Origin: Spirochaetales bacterium
Lineage (GTDB): Bacteria > Spirochaetota > Spirochaetia > SZUA-6 > DRHE01
Assembly: GCA_016935715.1 (NCBI GenBank)
Contig: JAFGQJ010000384.1
Location: forward strand, 1 to 11,343
DNA: 11,343 nt
Direction: 5' to 3'
Position numbers and translations under genes: made by a program. Positions 1-8,064 of the stretch are shown here, piece after piece (positions within the stretch are counted from its first letter, which is position 1; each line of letters begins with the position of its first letter). A model generated the notes under the pieces. That model did no database searches. It saw only the letters and a list, made by a program, of their open reading frames with translations, and was not told where the DNA came from.

Positions 1-11
1 AGGAGAGTTGG

Positions 12-3000
12 ATGAACCGTTTGGCCCGTTTTTTCAAGCTTCGCCCTGGTGAAGGGAAGACAGCGCTGCTGCTCACCGGCCTGATGTTTCTCGTGTCGGC
101 AGGGATGTTCATCGGAACCCCGGGAATCGAAAGTCTGTTCCTGACCCGCTTCGGTTTCCAATCCCTGCCCTACATGTACATCGCGCTGGGGCTGGTCACC
201 GCGGCGGTGACGATCCTGATCAGCACGCTGCTTCGGCGGATGGCCCATCAGCTTCTCTACAGGATTCTGCCCCTGGGTCTGGCTCTGGCGCTGGGACTCG
301 GCCGCGTTCTAATCATTGCCGATTTCTCCTGGCTGTATCCGATCCTGTTCCTCTGTATCTACATCTTCTGGACGATCCAGAATCTGTTTGCCTGGGGCAC
401 CGCCGGGATGGTGTACGACACCCGTCAGGCCAAGCGCCTCTTTCCCCTGCTGGGAGCCGGGGGGATCCTGGGCAGCGCCGTGGGGGGGCTCGTGACCAAG
501 CCGCTGGTGAGCGTGCTGGGAGCAGCCAATCTCATGCTGGTTTGGGGGGGAACCCTCGTTGTCGGGGCTGTGCTGATAGAATTGCTGATCCGCGAAGCCG
601 GTGGATCGCCAAAAAGCAAAGCAGCGGCGCTCGGCGCCCGCGGGGAGCGCGACCGGATCACCCGCCGTCGAGGCGCTGCCGACAAGGGTCCCCTTACGAG
701 CGTGCGGGAGGGATTCACGTTCGTCACAGGCTCGCGCTTCATGCGCTGGTTCGCCGCGGCGGCGATTCTCTACGGCACGATGTACTTCGTGCTGCTGTTT
801 CCATTCTCCCGGGAGGCGACGCTGCAGTATGCAGGGGCCGACGGTCTGGCGGGATTCCTGGGCTTGTTCCAGGGATCGGCCATGGCGGCGGGCTTCCTTC
901 TCTCGCTCCTGGCGGCCAACCGGCTGTTCGCCCGCATCGGCTTCGTGCCCTCGATCTGGGTGCTGGCCTTCATCTATCTGGCCGGTTTTTCCCTGGCCGC
1001 CCTCTTTCCGCTCTTCGGCGCCTTGATCGTCTTTCGCTTCTTCCAGATGTCCTGGCAGCTCGGCATCGCCACTTCCGCCTACCAGGCTGTCTTCAACATC
1101 GTCAGGCCGAAACAGCGGGAACAAACCAGGATGCTCGTCACCGGCATAGCCAGGCCGCTGGGCATCTCCCTGGCCGGGGCCGTGCTGGTCGCTCTGCGCC
1201 TACTGTTTTCCCTTGACGCGGTTTATCTCGTCGGTGCCGCCGTGGCTCTGGGCGCGGTCCTCGTCGTTCTGTTCGCAGGCAGAGCCTACAGGCAGGCCCT
1301 GTTCGAAGCCCTGCGGGCAGGCCGGCCGGACATCTTCGTTCAGGAGGAACAGCCTTTCGGAGGGTTCGCCAGGGACGAGAACGCGACAGCCGTGGCGCTG
1401 AAGAGCCTGAGCGCGGCGGATCCTCACGTGCGCCGGACGGCGGCGGAGATCCTCGGCCATCTGCAGCTGCCCAAAGCGGCGGATGGCCTGGTGGCTGCCC
1501 TGCAGGACCCGGACGGCGGGGTCAGAGCGGCTGTTCTGACCGCCCTGGGGAACATGGGAGCCAGCTCTGCCCTGTCGGAGATCAGCGCGCATCTGCAGGA
1601 TCCGGTGCCCGAAGTCCGCCTGCAGGCGCTGCGGGCGCTGCACCGGCTCAGTCGGTATGCCACCGGTCTTGGCACCCGGCTGCACCCGTTGCTCGACGAT
1701 CCGCAGCCCGCGGTGCGGGCCGCCGCGGCAGCCGTGCTCGTCGAGCTGAGCGATGCCCCGCAGGGGCGGCGCACGCTCCAGGTGCTGCTCGGCTCCGCAG
1801 ACGATTCCGATAGAATATCGGCCCTGCGAGCCTGTGCAGAGTGGCGGACCCGCTCCTGCTACGAGTCGGTCAGACTGCGCAGCAGCGATCCGAGCCCGGT
1901 CGTTCGAGACGAAGCCCTGCGGGCTCTGGCCGACATTGATGCCGAGGCTTCCGCCGATCTGCTGATTCGGGCGCTGGGTGATGAAAGTCGATTCGTCGCC
2001 GGGACCGCCGCCTCGCTGATACACCGGGCCGGCCGGGCGGCGCTTCCGCCCCTGGTTGCCGCCCTGGAGGAGCCCGCCCTGGAGGAGGGCGCTCTGGAGG
2101 CCCTGCATTTCTTCTCCCCCGAGGCGCTGCAGGAACAGAGCCGGTCCCTCCGGGCGTTCGCCCGGAGGAAGATCCAAGAAATCCGCCGCTACCGCGAGCT
2201 CCTGGAGCAGCCCGCCGCTCTGCCAGCGGAGCCCGGATCACACCTGTACGGGGCCCTGCGCCAGCGGCTGCTGCAGGCAGGAGTGGCGGCGCTTTGGGCG
2301 GCCGGGCTGCTGAGCGATCCGCTGAACGCCGCCGTCGCCATCCGGGATCTGAGAAGCGACAACGGAAACCAGAAAGCCAATGCCCTGGAGATGCTCGACG
2401 GGCTCAAGGAAAAGGAGATCCTCCGTGCGGCCCTGCCCCTTTTCGAACAGGGATTGGAATCAGGGCAGGCCGATCCCTCGGGCCGGACGGACGCTGTGGG
2501 CTTCCTGCTGTCCTTGACCGAGGAGAGAGACCCCTGGCTGCGCGCCTGCGCGGCGTACACGATGAGGGACTTCGATGATCCGCGCATCCGCTCCGCCCTC
2601 CGGCGGCTGGCCTGGGATGAGGATTTCCTGGTTCGCGAGACTGTTGAAAAAATGCTGAATGGAGGAACGAAGATGAAGAGGCTGCCCGCCCTGTCCACGC
2701 TGGAACGCATATTCTTCCTGGAAAAGGTGCCCCTGTTCGCGGAGTTCTCCCCTGCAGAGCTCAAGCAGGTGGCCGCCATCTGCCAGGAACAGAGCTTCGC
2801 CGATGGCGAGGCCCTCGGCGGCGAGGGTGAGGTCGGCGAGGAGATGTTCATCATCATCGAGGGGGAGGTGCGCGTTCTGAAAGACGAGAGAACCGGGGAA
2901 GAGCTGGCTCGCCGGGGTGCAGGGGAGTACGTGGGAGAAATGACGATCATCAGCCGGGAACCCCGCATGGCTACGATGGTCGCCAGCGGAGAGGTGAGGG

Positions 3001-3143
3001 TGCTTTCGATCGCCCAGCCGGAGTTCGAGCAGATTCTCAGGTCTTGCCCGGACGCCAGTATGGCGGTGATGCGGGTGCTCTGTGATCGCCTTCGGGAAAG
3101 CCGGCTGCAACAACCTGTGGTCACGGCCCGGAAAGCCGGCTGA
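12..3143 (+). CDS. Npt/MFS-like membrane transporter with HEAT repeats and C-terminal cyclic-nucleotide-binding domain
   Basis: A 1043-residue inner-membrane protein in three parts. Residues 1-424 hold about ten to twelve hydrophobic segments and resemble the ATP/ADP translocase (Npt) and MFS superfamily, including a glycine-rich stretch at 144-160. Residues about 455-720 are helical repeats with the Asp-Pro and Val-Arg pattern of HEAT or PBS-lyase repeats, and a more divergent helical part runs to about 885. Residues 908-1030 form a cyclic-nucleotide-binding domain with the phosphate-binding cassette: Gly975, Glu976, then Pro984-Arg985 and Ala987-Thr988. The family Glu and Arg that contact the ribose and cyclic phosphate are present, so binding looks possible. 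AGGAGAG lies just before the ATG. The substrate is unknown; such fusions are often named nucleotide transporters by homology only. A cyclase gene follows on the same strand, suggesting cAMP or cGMP could gate this protein (inference). Confidence 0.85.
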   Translation: MNRLARFFKLRPGEGKTALLLTGLMFLVSAGMFIGTPGIESLFLTRFGFQSLPYMYIALGLVTAAVTILISTLLRRMAHQLLYRILPLGLALALGLGRVLIIADFSWLYPILFLCIYIFWTIQNLFAWGTAGMVYDTRQAKRLFPLLGAGGILGSAVGGLVTKPLVSVLGAANLMLVWGGTLVVGAVLIELLIREAGGSPKSKAAALGARGERDRITRRRGAADKGPLTSVREGFTFVTGSRFMRWFAAAAILYGTMYFVLLFPFSREATLQYAGADGLAGFLGLFQGSAMAAGFLLSLLAANRLFARIGFVPSIWVLAFIYLAGFSLAALFPLFGALIVFRFFQMSWQLGIATSAYQAVFNIVRPKQREQTRMLVTGIARPLGISLAGAVLVALRLLFSLDAVYLVGAAVALGAVLVVLFAGRAYRQALFEALRAGRPDIFVQEEQPFGGFARDENATAVALKSLSAADPHVRRTAAEILGHLQLPKAADGLVAALQDPDGGVRAAVLTALGNMGASSALSEISAHLQDPVPEVRLQALRALHRLSRYATGLGTRLHPLLDDPQPAVRAAAAAVLVELSDAPQGRRTLQVLLGSADDSDRISALRACAEWRTRSCYESVRLRSSDPSPVVRDEALRALADIDAEASADLLIRALGDESRFVAGTAASLIHRAGRAALPPLVAALEEPALEEGALEALHFFSPEALQEQSRSLRAFARRKIQEIRRYRELLEQPAALPAEPGSHLYGALRQRLLQAGVAALWAAGLLSDPLNAAVAIRDLRSDNGNQKANALEMLDGLKEKEILRAALPLFEQGLESGQADPSGRTDAVGFLLSLTEERDPWLRACAAYTMRDFDDPRIRSALRRLAWDEDFLVRETVEKMLNGGTKMKRLPALSTLERIFFLEKVPLFAEFSPAELKQVAAICQEQSFADGEALGGEGEVGEEMFIIIEGEVRVLKDERTGEELARRGAGEYVGEMTIISREPRMATMVASGEVRVLSIAQPEFEQILRSCPDASMAVMRVLCDRLRESRLQQPVVTARKAG
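2661..2675 (+). promoter_or_regulatory. Possible internal ribosome binding site and start at the cNMP-domain boundary
   Basis: GGAGGA at 2661-2666, a 6-nt spacer, then an in-frame ATG at 2673 (Met888 of the large transporter). Initiation here would give a free 156-residue protein that is almost exactly the cyclic-nucleotide-binding domain. The spacing is ideal and better than that of some real starts in the window. Whether it is used is not known. Confidence 0.35.
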
Positions 3144-3240
3144 GCTCCGCTGGCAGCCGGACCTGGAACACGGTCCTACCGGGCATGAATGGGGCGGGCA
3201 GGCGAGACGGGCAGGCATCCGGCTGCAGCGCCCACGGAGC
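3144..3240 (+). promoter_or_regulatory. Spacer with a long-range inverted repeat that can pair the cyclase ribosome binding site
   Basis: GCTCCG (3144-3149) and GCAGCCGG (3153-3160) are complementary to CGGAGC (3235-3240) and CCGGCTGC (3219-3226). The outer right arm contains GGAG (3236-3239), the Shine-Dalgarno sequence of the cyclase gene. The left arm starts directly after the stop codon of the upstream gene. An inner GGACC/GGTCC pair (3159-3163 with 3172-3176) could compete with the longer stem. No clear promoter or T-tract terminator is seen in the gap, so the two genes are probably cotranscribed. Confidence 0.45.
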
Positions 3241-3247
3241 GTAGAAT

Positions 3248-6200
3248 ATGCTGCGTTGTCCGAATTGCGGTTTCACGAACCCCTCGCAGGCATCGTTCTG
3301 CATGCGCTGCGGCACCGCTCTGAAGGCCGTCTGCCTGCACTGTGACGCCCCGGTGGCCCCCGACGCCCCCTCCTGTCCGAATTGCGGCCGCTCCCCGAGG
3401 ACGATCGATGCCGCAGCGCAGGAATCTCCCTCAGCGCCCAACCCGGATGTGCCGACGGTGGAAACGGCTGCCCATGCCGCCCACCTGGACGGCGAGCGGC
3501 GGATGGTGACCATCCTGTTCGCCGATGTGGTCGGTTCCACCTCCCTGGCCGAGAAGATGGATCCGGAATCCTGGACCCGGATCATGAACCGGGCATTCGA
3601 CCGGATCCTCCCCTCCATCTACCTCAACCGAGGTACCATCGCGCGATTGATGGGAGATGCGCTGCTCGCTTTCTTCGGCGCCCCCATTGCCCGGGAGGAT
3701 GATCCGCAGAGGGCCGTGAAAGCCGCCGCCGACCTGCTGGAGGCAGCCCGGCAGTACGCCGAAGAAGTCCGCCTGGAGTACGGCATCGAGTTCGCGATAC
3801 GCGTCGGGGTGAACACCGGGCCGGTCGTGGTTGGGGAGGTCGGCAGCTACCCGATGAAGGAGTACACCGCCATGGGGGATGCGGTCAACGTGGCCCAGCG
3901 CCTGCAGAGCGTTGCCGAGCCGGACAGCGTGCTTCTGGCGGGGAGGACCTACCGGCTGGTCGCTCCATTTTTCGAAGCCGAAGACCGCGGACTGATCACC
4001 GTGAAGGGCAAATCCAGGACGGTGCAGGCCTACCGCCTTGTCGGAAAGAGGAGCGACGCCGGGGAGGGTGCCCGGTTCCCGCCTTTCTCATCTCCCCTGG
4101 TGGGCAGAGAGCGGCAGCTGTCCGAGCTCAAAGGCCGCATCGAGGAGCTGCTACGGGGAAGCGGCGGGGTCCTCTGCATCACCGGAGAGACGGGGATCGG
4201 CAAGTCCCGCCTTCTGGCCGAGCTGCGGGGATCGGTCTTCGCCCCTGCCCTGACCTGGCTGGAGGGCAGCACCTTGAGCTCGGGACAGTCGACCAGCTAT
4301 CGACCGTTCCGGCAGATGCTGCGCCGCTACATGCAGATCGAAGAAGAGGAGGATCCCGGCAGCGCACGGCACAAGCTGGATTCCGCGCTTCGCAGCCTGT
4401 TCCCCTCCCCGGCCGGAGATTCGGACCCGGTCAGTGCCGGGCAACTGTCGGCGCATCTCGGTAATCTGCTGGTCCTGGGCGACGGAGAGCAGAACGCCGG
4501 GGGCCTGGACTACGCCCAGGCGGAAGCGCGGAGCAGGCAAATGCTGCTTACCGTGCGCCGCTTCTTCGAGCGCCTGGCACAGAGCCGGCCCCTGGTCCTG
4601 GTGATCGAGGATCTTCAGTGGCTGGACGAGTCTTCAGCCATACTGCTGGAACACCTGCTGCCGCTCTGCGAGCAGGTACCTCTTCTGCTCTGTGGACTCT
4701 CGCGCCCGGAGCCGGAGGGACCGGCAGCGGCCATACGCAGTACGGCAGCCCGCCGTTTCCAGGACCGCTATACCGAAATCCCTCTCACGGGTCTGTCCCC
4801 TCCGGACAGCGCCCGGCTGGCCGGCAACCTGCTGGGAGCTCGGGAGCTCCCGCCCCGCCTCGAACAGCTGATCTTCGACAAATCCGAAGGCAATCCTCTG
4901 TTTCTGGAGGAGCTCATCCGGGTGCTCATCGATCAGAAGTCGGTAGTCTTGAGCCGCGGGAGCGGGCGATGGCAGTTCGCCGGGGAGATCGATCTTTTTG
5001 CCATCCCCAACACGATCCAGGGCGTGATATCCGCCCGTCTCGACCGGCTGGAGGAGAGCTCGCGCCGGGTCCTGCGCAACGCCTCGGTCATAGGCAGGAG
5101 CTTTCTGTACCGTGTTCTGAAGGAGGTGGATGAGTCCGGCGAAACCCTCGACTGGCAGCTCGCCATTCTGCTGCAACTGCAGCTCATCGAGGAGAAGCGC
5201 AGAGAACCCGAGCTGGAGTACGGCTTCCGCAACCCCCTGATACAGGAGGCGGCCTACGAGCGAATCCTCCAGAACAATCGAAAGGAGCTTCACCGGCTCG
5301 TGGGCGAGGCGATCGAGAGAATATTCGCTGCGCGGCTGGAGCCGTACTACGGGCTGATCGCCTTTCACTACGCCCGGGCGGAAGTGTGGGACAAGGCTCA
5401 CCGGTTCCTGCTCAGGGCGGGGGATCAGGCCGGGCGGATGGCCGGAGACGCGGAGGCACTTTCCTACTACCGGCGAGCCCTGGAGGCTTTCGTCCAGGCC
5501 TTCGGCGCCAGGTGGGATCCCCTGCAGAGAGCCACATTGAAAAGGAAGATCGGTGAGGCCCTGTTTCGGCAGGGCCGGAACGAGGCCGCCCTGGAGAACC
5601 TGGTGGAGGCGCTGCGGGATCTGAAGCTCTCCCTGCCCCAGGGCCGCGGACCCGTGCGGCGGGCCATCGTCGGGCAGCTGATGCTCCAGCTCATCCGCCG
5701 GCTCACGGAAAGCGCACGGTCGCGCCGGCCGGCCGCCTCCGCTGCCGCGAGCGCCGCGGTGCAGCCGACGGTGAAGGAAACGATCCGCATCTACAGGACG
5801 GTGAGCTGGATCGACACCTATGCCAACATCGAGCGCCTGTTCTGGCTCACACTGCGGGGTTTGAACCTCTCGGAGCGTCACGGCTACACGATGGGCATAG
5901 CTCAGTCCGCCGCGGCGGCAGGATACGCGTTCGATGTTCTGGGGAAATATCGGCTGGCGTGGCGATACCACCGCCGGGCCCTGCTGATGGGCGCGGAGGC
6001 CGAGCGTCCCGGCGTTATCGGACTTGCCCGCCTCACCCTGGCTCATCACCGCTACTGCATCGGTGATTTGGACGGAGCAATCGCGCAATGCCTCGGCTCG
6101 GCCGCTGCCTATCGTGAAGCCGGGGACCTGCACGGCTGGGGGTCCGCGGTGCAGATCATTGCCTACGCCCGCATCTACCAGGGTGAGTACGAACAGGCCG

Positions 6201-6817
6201 GCGAGCAGGCGGATGCTCTGGTCCGTCTGGGCCGGGATGGTGGGGAGCAACAGGTCCTGGCGTGGGGACTGGCCGCACGGGGAGCGTTGGAGTGGCGTAC
6301 GGGGGAGATCGAGGCGGCGCGGAGGAATCTCGAAGAGGCGATCGGTCATCTGGATCGGATCCCCGACCACCTGCGCGCCGTACGCGCCCGGGCGGAGCTG
6401 GCCCGCTGCCTTCTGCGCCTGGGCCGACCTCGGGAGGCGGTGGCTCTGCTGGAACAGGGCCGCAGCATTTGCACCGCCTACAAACTCAAGGGAGTCACGG
6501 TTGCCCCGATGCACAACGCCCGCAGTGAAGCCTGCCTGTTTCGGCCGGACTCACCTCCATTCCCAGGGGCGCGGGCCGCCGCCAGGGGCAACCCCCGGCT
6601 CGCCGAAGCAAGGCGCAGCTGCAGAGAGGCCCTGAAGCAGGGCAGAGCAATTCCGCTGGTTCTCCCCGAGGCCATGCTGCTGGCCGGGAGCTGCGAGCGG
6701 TGGCACGGACGCTCTGCCGCGGCCCGGAAGCTGTGGCAGCAGGGTCTGATGGCGGCGGAAACTCAAGGGCAGCGCCGCGTAGCCGCGGCGATTAACGAGG
6801 AGCTGGATCGGCTGTAG
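3248..6817 (+). CDS. Class III adenylate/guanylate cyclase with double zinc ribbon, STAND ATPase and TPR-like domains
   Basis: A 1189-residue soluble multidomain signalling protein. Residues 4-46 form two zinc ribbons (Cys4/7/18/21 and Cys29/32/43/46). Residues about 82-276 are a class III cyclase domain: metal-binding Asp93 and Asp137, and transition-state Asn224 and Arg228, are all present. The purine-recognition positions are Arg133 (usually Lys) and Thr217, the latter as in class IIIb cyclases. Residues about 295-540 are a STAND/AAA ATPase with Walker A GETGIGKS (323-330) and Walker B at 460-470. The remainder, to about 1180, is helical and TPR-like, a probable protein-sensing platform. 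The ATG is preceded by GGAG with an 8-nt spacer. It should make cAMP (or cGMP) from the triphosphate under control of the ATPase/TPR part. The preceding gene carries a cNMP-binding domain. It ends convergently against the next gene. Nucleotide specificity is not decided by sequence alone. Confidence 0.9.
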   Translation: MLRCPNCGFTNPSQASFCMRCGTALKAVCLHCDAPVAPDAPSCPNCGRSPRTIDAAAQESPSAPNPDVPTVETAAHAAHLDGERRMVTILFADVVGSTSLAEKMDPESWTRIMNRAFDRILPSIYLNRGTIARLMGDALLAFFGAPIAREDDPQRAVKAAADLLEAARQYAEEVRLEYGIEFAIRVGVNTGPVVVGEVGSYPMKEYTAMGDAVNVAQRLQSVAEPDSVLLAGRTYRLVAPFFEAEDRGLITVKGKSRTVQAYRLVGKRSDAGEGARFPPFSSPLVGRERQLSELKGRIEELLRGSGGVLCITGETGIGKSRLLAELRGSVFAPALTWLEGSTLSSGQSTSYRPFRQMLRRYMQIEEEEDPGSARHKLDSALRSLFPSPAGDSDPVSAGQLSAHLGNLLVLGDGEQNAGGLDYAQAEARSRQMLLTVRRFFERLAQSRPLVLVIEDLQWLDESSAILLEHLLPLCEQVPLLLCGLSRPEPEGPAAAIRSTAARRFQDRYTEIPLTGLSPPDSARLAGNLLGARELPPRLEQLIFDKSEGNPLFLEELIRVLIDQKSVVLSRGSGRWQFAGEIDLFAIPNTIQGVISARLDRLEESSRRVLRNASVIGRSFLYRVLKEVDESGETLDWQLAILLQLQLIEEKRREPELEYGFRNPLIQEAAYERILQNNRKELHRLVGEAIERIFAARLEPYYGLIAFHYARAEVWDKAHRFLLRAGDQAGRMAGDAEALSYYRRALEAFVQAFGARWDPLQRATLKRKIGEALFRQGRNEAALENLVEALRDLKLSLPQGRGPVRRAIVGQLMLQLIRRLTESARSRRPAASAAASAAVQPTVKETIRIYRTVSWIDTYANIERLFWLTLRGLNLSERHGYTMGIAQSAAAAGYAFDVLGKYRLAWRYHRRALLMGAEAERPGVIGLARLTLAHHRYCIGDLDGAIAQCLGSAAAYREAGDLHGWGSAVQIIAYARIYQGEYEQAGEQADALVRLGRDGGEQQVLAWGLAARGALEWRTGEIEAARRNLEEAIGHLDRIPDHLRAVRARAELARCLLRLGRPREAVALLEQGRSICTAYKLKGVTVAPMHNARSEACLFRPDSPPFPGARAAARGNPRLAEARRSCREALKQGRAIPLVLPEAMLLAGSCERWHGRSAAARKLWQQGLMAAETQGQRRVAAAINEELDRL

Positions 6818-6833
6818 CTGCTGAGGCCGAGGC

Positions 6834-6846
6834 AAGGCGCCGCCTT
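6834..6846. terminator. Weak hairpin in the convergent gap
   Basis: AAGGC, a 3-base loop GCC, then GCCTT, lying between the convergent ends of the cyclase gene and the nucleotidyltransferase gene. It could serve as a two-way terminator, but the stem is short and no T-tract follows on either strand. Confidence 0.2.
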
Positions 6847-6909
6847 CAGGCTCCCCGGTGCGATCCGTCGGCCCGCAGCTTCGCAGGTCGCGCAGGGCTC
6901 GGCCGCTGA

Positions 6910-7644
6910 TCAGCTCGCCTCCGGCCGGCGCTGCTCCGCTGTGGAATCGTGTTCCGGGCTTCGGGGCAGCCGCACCAGAGGTACCCGCCATTGCCTGACC
7001 ACCATCCAGTCCCGCAGGCTCTTCTGCAGCAGATCCTGATCCCAGCCCAGGCAGATCACGTCCGGTCTGGTCTGCAAGATCAGACCGTAGCTACCCGGAA
7101 TCCGATCACTCAGATGAACCTCGTCAGCCAGGCCGCTGTCCTGCAGCCTCGCCGAGCGCTCCTCTTCGGAGTGCACGGGCGGCCTGCCCTTGACGGAGCG
7201 CACGAAATCGTCGCGGCTGAGAGACACCACCACCCGATCCGCCCGCTGCTTCGCCTGCCGCAGGAAATACCTGTGACCTGCATGAAGGGCGTCGAATGTT
7301 CCAAACACCAGGGCTTTGCCGGCCCTGTCCCGCTCCTCCCTGGGAAACGCCCGCGGCAGATGCTCGATCTTCAGCCAGCCCTGTCCTTCAGCCACCCTCT
7401 CAGTTGAGATCGCGGTGAAGAAACGGTCCAGCACGGCATCTCGCTCCTGCTTCAACGGAGGCGTGCAGTAATCCTCCTCTTCCCAGAGCCAAACCCCGGG
7501 ACGGCCGATCCTGGCGTTTTCCAGGCCGAAGGACAGGGCTCTGCCGAAAGGCTCGAGACCGGTGAAGCTCCGCTTCTCTATCTCGCTCTTGAGATCCGAT
7601 TCATGGTTCGGCTTCAGCTTTGCCTGTACCAGATAGTGGGCCAT
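6910..7644 (-). CDS. Cytidylyltransferase-fold protein with an unrecognised N-terminal domain
   Basis: A 244-residue cytoplasmic protein. The C-terminal half (about 110-215) is a nucleotidyltransferase of the cytidylyltransferase superfamily: VFGTFDALHAGH at 113-124 carries the HxGH active-site motif. The following KGRPPVHSEEER stretch (142-153) and the PDVICLGWDQ stretch (194-203) match the pattern of archaeal-type FAD synthase (RibL) and glycerol-3-phosphate cytidylyltransferase. I do not see a clear ISSTxIR-type second motif. The N-terminal ~100 residues are rich in charged and aromatic residues (WEEEDYC at 54-60) and do not match a family I can name with certainty. The start is supported by GGGAG six bases upstream. 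A good promoter with an operator-like palindrome lies about 130 bp upstream. It probably transfers a nucleotide to a small phosphorylated substrate; which one is unknown. Confidence 0.75.
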   Translation of the reverse strand: MAHYLVQAKLKPNHESDLKSEIEKRSFTGLEPFGRALSFGLENARIGRPGVWLWEEEDYCTPPLKQERDAVLDRFFTAISTERVAEGQGWLKIEHLPRAFPREERDRAGKALVFGTFDALHAGHRYFLRQAKQRADRVVVSLSRDDFVRSVKGRPPVHSEEERSARLQDSGLADEVHLSDRIPGSYGLILQTRPDVICLGWDQDLLQKSLRDWMVVRQWRVPLVRLPRSPEHDSTAEQRRPEAS

Positions 7645-7723
7645 GTCATGCTCCCTTTCCGCCGGAGGGGGCGGTCAGCGCATATTCGCTGTCTCTTCCG
7701 ATCTTCACATTCGTCCTCATGTC

Positions 7724-7736
7724 GATCAGTCTGATC
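7724..7736. repeat. Perfect dyad GATCAG-T-CTGATC in the leader
   Basis: Six-base arms around one central base, inside the predicted 5' leader of the nucleotidyltransferase gene. A second dyad, GCACA/TGTGC (7740-7744 with 7751-7755), lies just upstream. Either could be an operator half-set or a leader hairpin. Confidence 0.4.
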
Positions 7737-7770
7737 AACGCACAATGCGATGTGCTATCTCGAGGTCAAT

Positions 7771-7806
7771 TTAGAATATTATACTTTACTGATTCAGTCA
7801 AGTAAA
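7771..7806 (-). promoter_or_regulatory. Sigma-70-type promoter for the nucleotidyltransferase gene
   Basis: On the minus strand, TTTACT (7806-7801), a 17-bp spacer, then a perfect TATAAT (7783-7778); transcription would begin near 7771, giving a leader of about 127 nt. An overlapping alternative is TTGACT, 17 bp, TATTCT. The element sits in the only AT-rich patch nearby. Confidence 0.65.
7782..7804. promoter_or_regulatory. 23-bp near-perfect palindrome between -35 and -10 (probable operator)
   Basis: Arms TACTT-n-ACTGA and TCAGT-n-AAGTA flank one central base; 10 of 11 pairs match. It fills the promoter spacer and overlaps both promoter hexamers, where a dimeric repressor (TetR-like by look) would block RNA polymerase. 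The regulator gene is not in this window. Confidence 0.6.
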
Positions 7807-8039
7807 ATTTCACCATCCCAGCTTGATTGATGGCCTCGATGTTGCGAAAATTCATATGTACCGCCCGCCGGGGCGACCATTTGGGCGCCGTGGCAGGAAG
7901 ATCTGAGTCCCCTGCCCGGAAAACGGAGGAGCGTCCATGCCCGCACAGCCCCGCGCGGGCTCGACTTCCCGCGGCGGCAGGCGCGTTACGGGTGCAGCGA
8001 GCGGCTGTAACGGGCGGTCGCAGATGGAGCGGCCGCAGA

Positions 8040-8054
8040 GGGAGCGGCGCTCCC
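8040..8054 (-). terminator. Hairpin downstream of the ferredoxin gene
   Basis: GGGAGC, 3-base loop, GCTCCC, starting ten bases after the ferredoxin stop codon on the minus strand. It is a stable G+C stem but lacks a T-tract, so it may protect the mRNA end rather than terminate. Confidence 0.3.
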
Positions 8055-8064
8055 GCCTGCCGGA

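Larger units (their letters stand above)
7645..8064. other. 420-bp intergenic region between the nucleotidyltransferase and ferredoxin genes
   Basis: Contains the promoter/operator for the nucleotidyltransferase gene (7771-7806), two further dyads in its leader (7724-7736 and 7740-7755), and a hairpin after the ferredoxin stop (8040-8054). The stretch 7811-7936 holds a GGCAGG/CCTGCC pair (7892-7897 with 7911-7916) but no RNA family that I recognise. The part 7764-7815 is strikingly AT-rich against the GC-rich surroundings. Confidence 0.6.

Noticed and set aside
3082..3345. Plus-strand 87-codon frame bridging the transporter and cyclase genes
   Set aside because: It overlaps both real genes in another frame, lacks a ribosome binding site and has no recognisable features.
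4634..6514. A 626-codon open frame on the minus strand, antisense to the cyclase gene
   Set aside because: It is a by-product of high GC in the third codon position of the real gene. Its translation is Gln/Arg/Gly-rich with no domain, while the plus strand has clear motifs.
7861..7936. Possible riboswitch (cobalamin-like GGCAGG...CCTGCC pairing)
   Set aside because: The conserved B12-box and the usual multi-stem layout are absent on both strands, and no gene with a matching role follows.
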